A stretch of 25,592 nucleotides of DNA from assembly GCA_003599205.1 (NCBI GenBank), contig QZJA01000013.1, positions 1 through 25,592 of the forward strand, read 5' to 3'. Numbering within the stretch: position 1 is the first letter of the stretch; the number at the start of each line of letters is the position of its first letter. A program made the translations under genes and the position numbers. Source of the DNA: Candidatus Parcubacteria bacterium. Lineage in GTDB: Bacteria; Patescibacteriota; Patescibacteriia; UBA1558; GWA2-36-10. Positions 1 to 7,219 of the stretch are shown piece by piece. Below the pieces are notes generated by a model. That model saw only the letters and a program-made list of their open reading frames with translations. It searched no databases and was not told the origin of the DNA.

Positions 1-1
1 G

Positions 2-1093
2 GATAATTTTCAAAAGATTGAGCCTTTTTATCCTAGACGTGATTTGTCTAGACCTTCTCAGCAGTTGACCTATTATCACAAAAAAATAAAGTCAGGTCTG
101 GGTAAAGATTTGATCAACGAGTTAAATAAAGATCCGCTACCCATCCTTTCTACTTTTTTTGTGCCAGCATATTTTGCCGAATATCATGGCTATAAAGGCA
201 AGGTCTATTGCATTATCTGTGATGCTGATGTGGCTCGAGCTTGGGCCCCTTATTATTCTGTCAAAAGCCAGATTACTTATTTAGTACCAAACCGACGTGT
301 CAAAGATCGTTTGGAACTTTATGGGGTAAAATCAAATAAGATTTTAATTACTGGTTTTCCTTTACCTAAAGAAAATATCGGCGGAGTCAGCCAACAAATA
401 GTCAAAGCTGATTTGGCTGCTCGTATCTATAATCTTGATCCGCGGGGAATTTATCGAAGAAAATATGCTCACTTGATAGAGAGATATTTGTCCCCAGATA
501 AGAATCTAAAAAATCCCAAACGTCCGCTAACTATTACTTTTGCCGTGGGTGGTGCTGGGGCGCAAAGAGATATTGGTATTATTTTGTTGCGTCGTCTGCA
601 AAAACATTTGAAACAGGGTAAGGTTAAATTAAATTTGGTAGCTGGTGTCAGAAATGATGTTTATATTTATTTTAAAAATTATCTAAAGAGCCATGGTTTG
701 GAAAGTTGTGCCAATGCCAATATTGTCTATGCTAAAGATAAAGACCAGTATTTTCAAGTTTTCAACAAAATTTTGAGAAAAACTGATATTCTTTGGACCA
801 AACCGTCAGAGCTTACTTTTTATAGTGCTTTGGGTCTGCCAATTATTATGTCTGAGCCAATTGGTTATCAGGAGAAATATAATCGTGGTTGGTTGGTGGC
901 TATTGGTGCTGGTATTGATAGCCTCAATCCCGAGTACGTTGATGAGTGGCTTTTTGATTGGCTTGATTCTGGCTGGCTGGCTGAAGCAGCTATGGAAGGA
1001 TTTTTGGATGCTCCGAGAATGGGTACTTATAGAATTGAAAATATAGTCTTGAATAATAAAGTTAGCGAAATTGACGACGTTGAGCTGTTGTAA
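2..1093 (+). CDS. GT-B-fold glycosyltransferase-like protein, 5' end cut by window
   Basis: The reading frame is open from base 2, so the true start lies upstream of the window; the TTG at 44 is only the first in-window start-like codon. The visible part looks like a two-domain GT-B (MurG/UDP-glycosyltransferase-like) protein. An N-terminal half carries 'FFVPAYFAEYHGYKGKVYC' followed by 'YLVPNRRVKDRLELYG', the style of GT-B enzymes where a domain linker follows 'ITGFPLP'. The C-terminal half opens with a glycine-rich 'TFAVGGAGAQRDIG' strand-loop, like the nucleotide-sugar-binding domain of MurG-type enzymes, and has 'ILWTKPSELTFYSALGLPII', where that fold normally binds the donor. Substrate and exact family are not recognisable; a non-catalytic relative is possible. 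It sits two bases upstream of the OLD nuclease gene and is probably co-transcribed with it. Confidence 0.6.
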   Translation, partial: DNFQKIEPFYPRRDLSRPSQQLTYYHKKIKSGLGKDLINELNKDPLPILSTFFVPAYFAEYHGYKGKVYCIICDADVARAWAPYYSVKSQITYLVPNRRVKDRLELYGVKSNKILITGFPLPKENIGGVSQQIVKADLAARIYNLDPRGIYRRKYAHLIERYLSPDKNLKNPKRPLTITFAVGGAGAQRDIGIILLRRLQKHLKQGKVKLNLVAGVRNDVYIYFKNYLKSHGLESCANANIVYAKDKDQYFQVFNKILRKTDILWTKPSELTFYSALGLPIIMSEPIGYQEKYNRGWLVAIGAGIDSLNPEYVDEWLFDWLDSGWLAEAAMEGFLDAPRMGTYRIENIVLNNKVSEIDDVELL

Positions 1094-1095
1094 AA

Positions 1096-2427
1096 ATGAA
1101 AATTACCAAAATAAAAATAAATTATTACAAAAGCATAAAAGAGCCGCTAATTTTGGATTCCAATGAAATCAATATAATTATTGGTCAGAATAATAGCGGT
1201 AAAAGTAATATACTTGATGCTATTGAATTTGCTTTGGCTGATTCCAAAACAGATGGTCAACTGTACTATCAAGACGCTGATGTTGAATTGGAACTAAAAT
1301 TTAGCGAAACTGAACAATTAAAATATGAATTTCCCGAAGCCGAGGCAATTTTTAGTTTGAAAAAAGGTTTGCGGGAATTATCTTTTGGTAAAAGAAGTAT
1401 CCCTTACAATCGGACTTTAGCCACTATTTTGAGTGCCAGTTTTAAACGCTTGAGTGAAAAATCATTTTTGGATTTTTTGCAGATTGAAGCCGATTTTCGT
1501 AGCCTTTTTTCTTATCCAGAAAGTTTGAGTAGATTCAAAGAAAACTTAGAGCATCATTTTCCTAGGATTTCAGCCACTGAGAATGCCTTGGATATTAATT
1601 ATGAGCACGAAGGCCTTTATGAAGGGGATAGGCGGGTGACTATTGATCGTATGGGTTCTGGTTTTCGTCGTATTTTTACCATCCTGCTTTATATTTATCA
1701 TCCTCAATACTCTTTGGTTTTGATTGACGAGCCGGAGATTCATCTTCATCCAGCCATGATAAAAAAGCTTTTATGGGCCATGCAAAATAGCGAAGCGGGA
1801 CAGATATTTTTTACTACTCATTCACCTTTGTTTATCACGCCGATGACTTTGGCACAGTTAGTCAGAGTAATAAAGGATGAAAAAGGAAGTAAAGCTTTTA
1901 GTTTGGGCAAAGGTAACGTTGACCATCAAAGGTTAATCCAGGAGCTCAATGCTGACAATCTGGAGATGTTTTTTACTGATAAGGTGGTTTTGGTAGAAGG
2001 CGTATCAGATCGGATTTTAATCAGGGCTTTGATTGATAAATTTTACAGAGGTCATCGTGATATAAAGGTCATTCAGACTCATGGCAAAGGCAATGTTTTG
2101 ATTTATATAAGATTGCTTAGAGTTTTTCAAATACCGTTTGCTATTATTCTTGATCATGATGCGGTCAAGAATAATTATATGCGCGACCTAACTTATGTTT
2201 TGGATATAAAATTGCCACCGCTGACGGATCAGGAATTTATCCAGGAGCTGAAGAAGTTTGATATTTATATTTTGCCCAATGGCGATCTGGAAGCCAACTA
2301 CCCACGTAAGTTTCAAAACGAAGAGACTAAAACTTTATCAGCCCTCAAGGCTGCCAGATTTATCAATGAGGAAGATTTTAATTCTCGTGCCATGGTAAAT
2401 TTAAAAGAAATTATTAATAGTTTATGA
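1096..2427 (+). CDS. OLD-family ATP-dependent endonuclease (ABC ATPase + TOPRIM)
   Basis: 443 residues with the full OLD (overcoming lysogenization defect) layout. Walker A 'GQNNSGKSN' is at 30-38, a signature-like 'MGSGFRR' near 186-192, Walker B 'LVLIDEPEIHLHP' at 207-219 and the switch-His 'TTHSPLF' at 240-246. A C-terminal TOPRIM domain follows: its acidic Glu is in 'VVLVEGVSD' (E301), the second acidic cluster is 'LDHD' (352-355), and 'GDLEANY' lies at 396-402. The family couples ATP hydrolysis to metal-dependent DNA cleavage, and several members act in anti-phage defence (P2 Old, GajA of Gabija). No UvrD-like GajB partner lies downstream, so it resembles a stand-alone class 1 OLD protein. 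It starts 2 bases after the preceding gene, and its stop overlaps the next start (ATGA at 2424), implying translational coupling to a transporter. The family call is secure; a defence role is inference. Confidence 0.9.
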   Translation: MKITKIKINYYKSIKEPLILDSNEINIIIGQNNSGKSNILDAIEFALADSKTDGQLYYQDADVELELKFSETEQLKYEFPEAEAIFSLKKGLRELSFGKRSIPYNRTLATILSASFKRLSEKSFLDFLQIEADFRSLFSYPESLSRFKENLEHHFPRISATENALDINYEHEGLYEGDRRVTIDRMGSGFRRIFTILLYIYHPQYSLVLIDEPEIHLHPAMIKKLLWAMQNSEAGQIFFTTHSPLFITPMTLAQLVRVIKDEKGSKAFSLGKGNVDHQRLIQELNADNLEMFFTDKVVLVEGVSDRILIRALIDKFYRGHRDIKVIQTHGKGNVLIYIRLLRVFQIPFAIILDHDAVKNNYMRDLTYVLDIKLPPLTDQEFIQELKKFDIYILPNGDLEANYPRKFQNEETKTLSALKAARFINEEDFNSRAMVNLKEIINSL

Positions 2428-3365
2428 CTTGGTTGACTATTGCTATTATAGCTTATTTGATATTAGCCCTCGTCAATGTGGCTGACAAATTTATTTTGGA
2501 AAAAGTAGTCCCCGGACCAAGGACTTACACTTTTTTAGTTGGTATCACTGGTGGAGTAGTGATCGTTTTGGCACCTTTTGGTCTAGTTTGGCCCGGTTGG
2601 GGTATGTTGATGCTTGATGTCTTGGTTGGTCTCTGCTTTTCCGCCGGACTGATGTTTTTGTATTATGCTCTCAAAAAAAGCGAAGCCTCTCGTGTCTTTA
2701 CCCTAGTGGGCGGTGTGACACCAGTTTTTACTATTATATTTTCCGTCTTATTTTTGCAGGAAAAGTTTAATTTTAGCCAATGGTTAGCAATTGTTTTTTT
2801 AATTGTCGGTACTATCATAATTTCTTGGTCAACTCGCAGTCATTCTCTTTGGACTAGACTGGAATCTTGGTTTTCTAATCCTCAAGATAAAAAGTTTTTA
2901 TTGATAATTTTGGCCGGCTTTGCTTCTTTATTTTTTGCCTTGTTCTGGGTAGGTACTAAATTTGCTTACATTACTCAGCCTTTTATCAGCGCTTTCATCT
3001 GGATTAGGTTGGGAACTTTTTTGTCAGCTCTACTTTTGCTTTTAGGAGCCAATAGTCGGCGACAAATTTTTAAGGATTTAAAACGGTCAAAAAATAAAAA
3101 AAACAATGCTTTTGTCTTTTTTGGCACTCAAGGATTGGGTGCTACCGGTGCTATGTTGCAAAATTACGCTGTGGCCATAGGTTCTGTCTCCTTAGTCACT
3201 TCGCTTCAGGGTTTACAATATGTTTTTTTGCTGGTGCTCACTTTATTTGGTACTTTGCTTTTTCCTCGGGTGATAAAAGAAAATATTTCTTGGCGGATAC
3301 TGAGTCGTAAAGTTATTGCCATAATTTTTATAGTAATTGGTTTGTATTTTATAGCAAAGCCATGA
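2424..3365 (+). CDS. EamA-family (DMT superfamily) transporter
   Basis: 313 residues, almost entirely hydrophobic, with about ten membrane segments in two repeated halves of five, the EamA pattern. The first half ends with the typical 'LQEKFNFSQWLAIVFLIVG' region (helices 4-5 of an EamA unit), and the second half starts after a charged cytoplasmic loop near residues 140-153. The second half has a shorter version of the same ending ('ISWRILSRKVIAIIFIVIG'). The family includes metabolite and amino-acid exporters and nucleotide-sugar-like transporters, so the substrate cannot be told. It overlaps the OLD gene by four bases (ATGA) and the next gene by four bases (ATGA at 3362). The three genes therefore look translationally coupled. 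Confidence 0.85.
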   Translation: MTWLTIAIIAYLILALVNVADKFILEKVVPGPRTYTFLVGITGGVVIVLAPFGLVWPGWGMLMLDVLVGLCFSAGLMFLYYALKKSEASRVFTLVGGVTPVFTIIFSVLFLQEKFNFSQWLAIVFLIVGTIIISWSTRSHSLWTRLESWFSNPQDKKFLLIILAGFASLFFALFWVGTKFAYITQPFISAFIWIRLGTFLSALLLLLGANSRRQIFKDLKRSKNKKNNAFVFFGTQGLGATGAMLQNYAVAIGSVSLVTSLQGLQYVFLLVLTLFGTLLFPRVIKENISWRILSRKVIAIIFIVIGLYFIAKP

Positions 3366-4363
3366 AGACTAGAAAAAAATTTCTAATCTGGGTTTTAGTC
3401 ATTGGCTTGGTTTTTTCCTATCTCAAGTTTTTCAAGCATTATCCTCATAAGATTGATTTGCAGGCCAAAGATGATTTTTGGGGACTGACTTATTCACCAA
3501 AATTTGCTCAGAGTCTAGGTCTGGATTGGCGTGAAGCTTATCTAGCTATTTTGGATGATTTGGGAGCAAAAAATATCCGCATTCCTATTTATTGGGATCA
3601 AATAGAAACTAGTCCAGGAGTGTATGATTTTTCCGTTTATGATTATATTTTTGAAGAGGGAGCCAAAAGAGATGTAGATTTTATTGTTAATGTTGGTTGG
3701 AGGATGCCGCGTTGGCCAGAATGTCATGAGCCGGCTTGGCTCAAAGGCGAGGATCCAGCTCTGATAAAAGAAAAAACCTTTTCTATGTTGCAAAATGTAG
3801 TTAATCGTTATAAATACCGGCCAGAAATAGTTGCTTGGCAAGTAGAAAACGAACCTCTTCTAGATACCTTCGGCGAGTGTCCTGACGGCGATTTGGAATT
3901 TTTGAAAAAAGAAGTTGAGCTAGTAAAAAGTCTTGATGATAAACCAGTGATAATCTCTGCTTCCGGTGAGCTCAGTACTTGGCGGCACGAAGCTGATCTG
4001 GCGGATATCTTTGGCACCACTATGTATCGGGTGGTTTGGAATTGGTGGTTTGGCTATTTTAGGTATCCTTTTCCGGCTTGGTTTTATCAGGATAAGGCTT
4101 GGCTCAATGATTTGAATCGCGATCAGGTGATTATCAGTGAGCTTCAAGCTGAGCCGTGGGTGCCTTATGGTAGTTTAAAGGATATGGCTTTTGAAGATTA
4201 CAATAAGTCTTTTTCTCTGGAGCAATTCAGAGCCAATTTGCAATTTGCTATTAATACTGATTTCAAACAAGCTTATCTCTGGGGAACAGAGTGGTGGTAT
4301 TTTCAATACAAAAATGGTAATTCAGCTTATTGGGATTTAGCTAAGGATATATTTAAGCAGTAA
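3362..4363 (+). CDS. Membrane-anchored glycoside hydrolase, clan GH-A-like (cellulase/GH5-like)
   Basis: 333 residues. A short basic N-terminus (MKTRKK) and one hydrophobic segment (about 7-22) look like a signal anchor or signal peptide, placing the enzyme outside the cytoplasm. The rest reads as a TIM-barrel retaining glycosidase: 'NIRIPIYWDQIE' (71-82), 'NVGWRMPRWPECH' (110-122), the acid/base region 'VAWQVENEP' with likely E164, and the likely nucleophile strand 'VIISELQAEPW' with E260. 'LWGTEWWYF' (306-314) matches the last barrel strand with substrate-stacking aromatics. No linker or carbohydrate-binding module is present. The polysaccharide cleaved is unknown; remodelling of the cell's own surface glycan or of a host's is possible. 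It is the last gene before a terminator and is coupled to the EamA gene by an ATGA overlap. Confidence 0.8.
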   Translation: MKTRKKFLIWVLVIGLVFSYLKFFKHYPHKIDLQAKDDFWGLTYSPKFAQSLGLDWREAYLAILDDLGAKNIRIPIYWDQIETSPGVYDFSVYDYIFEEGAKRDVDFIVNVGWRMPRWPECHEPAWLKGEDPALIKEKTFSMLQNVVNRYKYRPEIVAWQVENEPLLDTFGECPDGDLEFLKKEVELVKSLDDKPVIISASGELSTWRHEADLADIFGTTMYRVVWNWWFGYFRYPFPAWFYQDKAWLNDLNRDQVIISELQAEPWVPYGSLKDMAFEDYNKSFSLEQFRANLQFAINTDFKQAYLWGTEWWYFQYKNGNSAYWDLAKDIFKQ

Positions 4364-4379
4364 CCGGCAAGTTATATTT

Positions 4380-4420
4380 AGCCCGCTTTTTAGTTTATTT
4401 AAGGGCGGTCTTTTTTATTT
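4380..4420 (+). terminator. Intrinsic (Rho-independent) terminator after the first gene block
   Basis: A hairpin of about 10 base pairs is formed by 4381-4390 (GCCCGCTTTT) and 4401-4410 (AAGGGCGGTC), with one mismatch and two G-T pairs. The loop is 10 bases, and a run of six T, then A and three T, follows directly (4411-4420). It begins 17 bases after the stop codon of the glycosidase and lies just upstream of the next promoter, so it separates two transcription units. Confidence 0.75.
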
Positions 4421-4447
4421 GTTTTTTGAGGCCATTTCTGTTATAAT
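4419..4447 (+). promoter_or_regulatory. Strong housekeeping-type promoter for the protease/glycan block
   Basis: The -35 is TTGTTT (4419-4424), then a 17-base spacer and a perfect -10 TATAAT (4442-4447), preceded by TG in the extended -10 position (TG at 4439-4440). Transcription would start near 4454, about 23 bases before the GTG start at 4477. It overlaps the T-tract of the upstream terminator. No other gap before 19362 is longer than 27 bases, so it probably drives much of the block. Confidence 0.8.
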
Positions 4448-4476
4448 TTAGACAAATAATTAAGCTAAAAATCAAG

Positions 4477-6495
4477 GTGTTGAAGAACAGAAAAATAGCA
4501 GTTCTTAGTATTTTTTTCTTGCTCGTGGGTAATATAGCTCAGGCTTTTGAGCAAAATTATCAGCCAAAAGATGCTGCTTTGGTATATCAAACTTATTTGG
4601 ATATGATAAACATTGGTCCTTCTTGGTCCAATGATTTGGAATTAAATAAAGAAGTGGTGGTGGCGGTGCTAGATTCAGGTACAGATTTGGATCACCCAGA
4701 CTTAGCGGCCAATATTTGGATAAATATTGATGAAACAGCTAGCGACGGTATAGATAATGACGGCAACAGTTATATTGATGATGTCCTTGGCTGGGATTTT
4801 GTCGCCAGCGACAATGACCCTTCTCCCGATATTTCAGAGGGTTATGATTATTCAGCGGCCAATCACGGTACAGTCGTTGCTGGTATTATCTCTGCTTCAC
4901 AAAATGACAATGGTATTACTGGTATTGCTCCTCAGGCCAAAATAATGTCGCTTCGAGTTTTGAATAAACAGGGTTCAGGTAACACTTTGGTGTTAGCTCA
5001 GGCGATTGAATATGCTATAGAAAATGGCGCTGATATTATCAACTTTTCTTTGGTCGGAGAATTTTATGACGAGACTCTGCAAAAGGCCATCAAAAAAGCT
5101 TATGATAATGGTGTTATGATAGTAGCAGCTTCTGGTAACGAAGAGCAGGATGGCTTAAATTTGGATATAGATCCGCGTTATCCAGTCTGTGACGCAGATG
5201 GTATCAATCGAGTCATGGGCGTAGCTGCTTTGGATAAAGATAAAAAATTATCCCAATTTTCTAACTATGGTGAATCTTGTATAGATATTTCTGCTCCGGG
5301 TGAAGATTTTTATTCTACTACTTATTATGATTTGAATAATGATGATTTTAAAACTTTTTATAAAGGCGGTTGGAATGGAACCTCGGTAGCGGCACCAACA
5401 GTGGCAGCTACTATGGCGCTTATCAAGATGCAATATCCTGATCTGCGTCCCTATGACATCTACAACATAATTATGGCTAGTAGTCAGGATTTGAGTGAAG
5501 CCAATCCTTTACATTATGTTGATTTAGGCAAGGGTTTGCTGGATGTTGGAGCTGCTCTCAATTATGCTCATGATTATTATCATGAATCAATCAAGATTGT
5601 CTTGGCTCCTCAAGCTGGACAAGCACCAGAAATTTTACTTTTAGATACAGACGGCAATGTAATTGATACTTTTTTGGCTTACATGCCTGCCTTTAAAGGC
5701 GGAGTCAATGTCGCTACTGGTGATGTCGATGGTGACGGCCGAGAGGAAATAGTGACTGCCCCGATGGCTGGCGGTGGTCCACATATTAGAGTTTTTGACA
5801 AGCAAGGCAATTTACTTTCAGAGTTTTTTGCTTACGCCGCCAATTTTTATGGCGGAGTCAATGTCGCTACTGGTGATGTCGATGGTGACGGCCGAGAGGA
5901 AATAGTGACTGCCCCGATGGCTGGCGGTGGCCCACATATTAGGGTTTTTGATAAACAAGGTAATTTACTTTCAGAGTTTTTTGCTTACGCCGCCAATTTT
6001 TATGGTGGAGTCAATGTCGCTACTGGTGATGTCAACAATGAAAATGGAGATGAAATAGTAGTAGCACCAGCTGGCAACTATGAACCCAGAGTCAGAATTT
6101 ATGACAAAAATGGTGGCAGTAAAGGTAGCTTTTTGGCTTATGATGGAAACATGACTAGCGGTGTTTCAATTTCTGTCGCTGATATCAACGCTGATAATTG
6201 GTCGGAGATAGTCACTGCGCCAGCCAAAGGCTATATGCCCGATATCAAGATGTTTAGCATCAGTGGCCGGCTTAAACACGAATTCTTAGCTTACAGTAAA
6301 TATTTGAATACCGGAGTCACGGTAATAGCCAAAGATATTTCTGGTGATAGTTTGCCGGAGATTTTGACCTTACCACAAAAAGGCTCGGCGGCGTTACTTA
6401 AATCTTATGATGAAAACGGTGTAGAGAAAAAGAGCTTGTATTTGCGTGATTCCAAGGACAAGAACGGTTATAATTTTGATGTGCTAGCCAGATAA
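4477..6495 (+). CDS. Secreted S8 subtilisin-like serine protease with FG-GAP/VCBS-like C-terminal repeats
   Basis: 672 residues. A signal peptide is clear: basic MLKNRK, a hydrophobic stretch and a likely cleavage after 'AQA' (about residue 23). The catalytic domain has the complete triad: D66 in 'VAVLDSGTD', H130 in 'NHGTVVAGI' and S303 in 'GWNGTSVAAPT', with the oxyanion Asn N221 in 'AASGNEE'. From about 370 the protein becomes a row of roughly 51-residue beta-propeller-like repeats with Asp-rich motifs such as 'TGDVDGDGREEIVTAP', resembling calcium-binding FG-GAP/VCBS repeats. Two of these repeats are identical in protein sequence. The start is GTG at 4477 or TTG at 4480; AAGG at 4474-4477 touches the first, and neither has good SD spacing. 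An exported or surface protease, perhaps processing surface proteins or host material, is likely; substrates are unknown. Confidence 0.92.
   Translation: MLKNRKIAVLSIFFLLVGNIAQAFEQNYQPKDAALVYQTYLDMINIGPSWSNDLELNKEVVVAVLDSGTDLDHPDLAANIWINIDETASDGIDNDGNSYIDDVLGWDFVASDNDPSPDISEGYDYSAANHGTVVAGIISASQNDNGITGIAPQAKIMSLRVLNKQGSGNTLVLAQAIEYAIENGADIINFSLVGEFYDETLQKAIKKAYDNGVMIVAASGNEEQDGLNLDIDPRYPVCDADGINRVMGVAALDKDKKLSQFSNYGESCIDISAPGEDFYSTTYYDLNNDDFKTFYKGGWNGTSVAAPTVAATMALIKMQYPDLRPYDIYNIIMASSQDLSEANPLHYVDLGKGLLDVGAALNYAHDYYHESIKIVLAPQAGQAPEILLLDTDGNVIDTFLAYMPAFKGGVNVATGDVDGDGREEIVTAPMAGGGPHIRVFDKQGNLLSEFFAYAANFYGGVNVATGDVDGDGREEIVTAPMAGGGPHIRVFDKQGNLLSEFFAYAANFYGGVNVATGDVNNENGDEIVVAPAGNYEPRVRIYDKNGGSKGSFLAYDGNMTSGVSISVADINADNWSEIVTAPAKGYMPDIKMFSISGRLKHEFLAYSKYLNTGVTVIAKDISGDSLPEILTLPQKGSAALLKSYDENGVEKKSLYLRDSKDKNGYNFDVLAR
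5698..6003 (+). repeat. Two tandem 153-bp near-identical repeats inside the protease gene
   Basis: Unit 1 (5698-5850) and unit 2 (5851-6003) each encode 51 residues from 'GGVNVATGDVDGDG' to 'AYAANFY'. By eye they differ at five positions, all synonymous (GGT/GGC, AGA/AGG, GAC/GAT, AAG/AAA, GGC/GGT). A third unit begins at 6004 and matches for about 30 bases before diverging ('GDVNNENGDEIV'). The unit length is a multiple of three, so gain or loss of a copy keeps the frame. Confidence 0.95.
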
Positions 6496-6498
6496 TTT

Positions 6499-7197
6499 AT
6501 GGATATTAGTGTAGTAATTCCAGCTTACAATGAAGAGCGGGTTATTGTTAAGACGATAGAAGAAGTTAGAAATTTTTTGAAAAATAATTTTAATAGTTTT
6601 GAAATTATCATAGTTGATGATAAATCGACTGATCGTACTTTGGAAATTTTGCGTCAGCTGCCAGATATTATCTTGGTCAGGAATTTGAAAAATCACGGCA
6701 AGGGTTATAGTGTAGCCAAAGGTGTAGGAAAGGCCAGCGGAGAGTGGATTTTATTTATGGATGCCGATAGCTCTACCAAGATAGATGAGTTGAAGAAATT
6801 TTTGCCTTATGTTGATAAATATGCTTTGATTATAGGCTCTCGCGCCTTGTCTGGTTCTGAAGTTAGGGTGCGGCAAAATATTGTTAAAGTGTTTTTGGGT
6901 CGAGCAGGTAATTTTTTGATAAGACTTCTTTTGGCGCCAAGTATTCATGATACGCAGTGTGGCTTCAAATTTTTTGATAAGAAGTTGAAAGATTTATTTG
7001 CTAAATTGACAATAGAGGATTGGGGTTTTGATTTTGAACTTATTTACTTGGCTAGAAAAAATAATTTTAGCATCAAGGAAGTACCGGTTATTTGGGTCAA
7101 CAATTTTGATTCCAAAGTAAAGTGGTATAACTACCCCAAAACGCTAGCTCAAGTTTTTAAGGTAAAAATAAATAATTTAATTGGTAAGTATAATTAA
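6499..7197 (+). CDS. Family 2 glycosyltransferase, dolichyl/polyprenyl-phosphate sugar synthase-like
   Basis: 232 residues, a GT-A enzyme without obvious membrane helices. It opens with the GT2 strand 'ISVVIPAYNEE' (3-13), then 'IIIVDDKSTDRT' (37-48), the metal-binding 'MDADSS' (87-92) and 'GSRALSG' (113-119). The motif 'HDTQCGFKFFDKK' (150-162), with 'DWGFDFELI' after it, is characteristic of the DPM1/dolichyl-phosphate beta-glucosyltransferase group. That group moves a sugar from a nucleotide donor to polyprenyl phosphate at the inner face of the membrane. Sugar identity is not readable. It begins three bases after the protease stop and has no SD. It may feed the GT-C-like protein at 12645. 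Family confident; acceptor inferred. Confidence 0.88.
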   Translation: MDISVVIPAYNEERVIVKTIEEVRNFLKNNFNSFEIIIVDDKSTDRTLEILRQLPDIILVRNLKNHGKGYSVAKGVGKASGEWILFMDADSSTKIDELKKFLPYVDKYALIIGSRALSGSEVRVRQNIVKVFLGRAGNFLIRLLLAPSIHDTQCGFKFFDKKLKDLFAKLTIEDWGFDFELIYLARKNNFSIKEVPVIWVNNFDSKVKWYNYPKTLAQVFKVKINNLIGKYN

Positions 7198-7219
7198 AAG
7201 TATGCTAAATAAGGATTTA

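Noticed and set aside
1096..3365. Gabija-type two-gene defence system
   Set aside because: The gene after the OLD nuclease is a permease, not a UvrD-like helicase.
3542..4147. Several - strand open frames of 70-99 codons
   Set aside because: They overlap the glycosidase and each other and have no start context or recognisable domains.
5698..6003. Repeat array considered as CRISPR or mobile repeat
   Set aside because: There are two 153-bp coding units without spacers, in frame within one protease gene.
7181..7219. TTG start for the UXS-like gene
   Set aside because: It overlaps the upstream gene and puts 13 extra residues before the NAD loop; ATG 7220 has an SD-like AAGGA.
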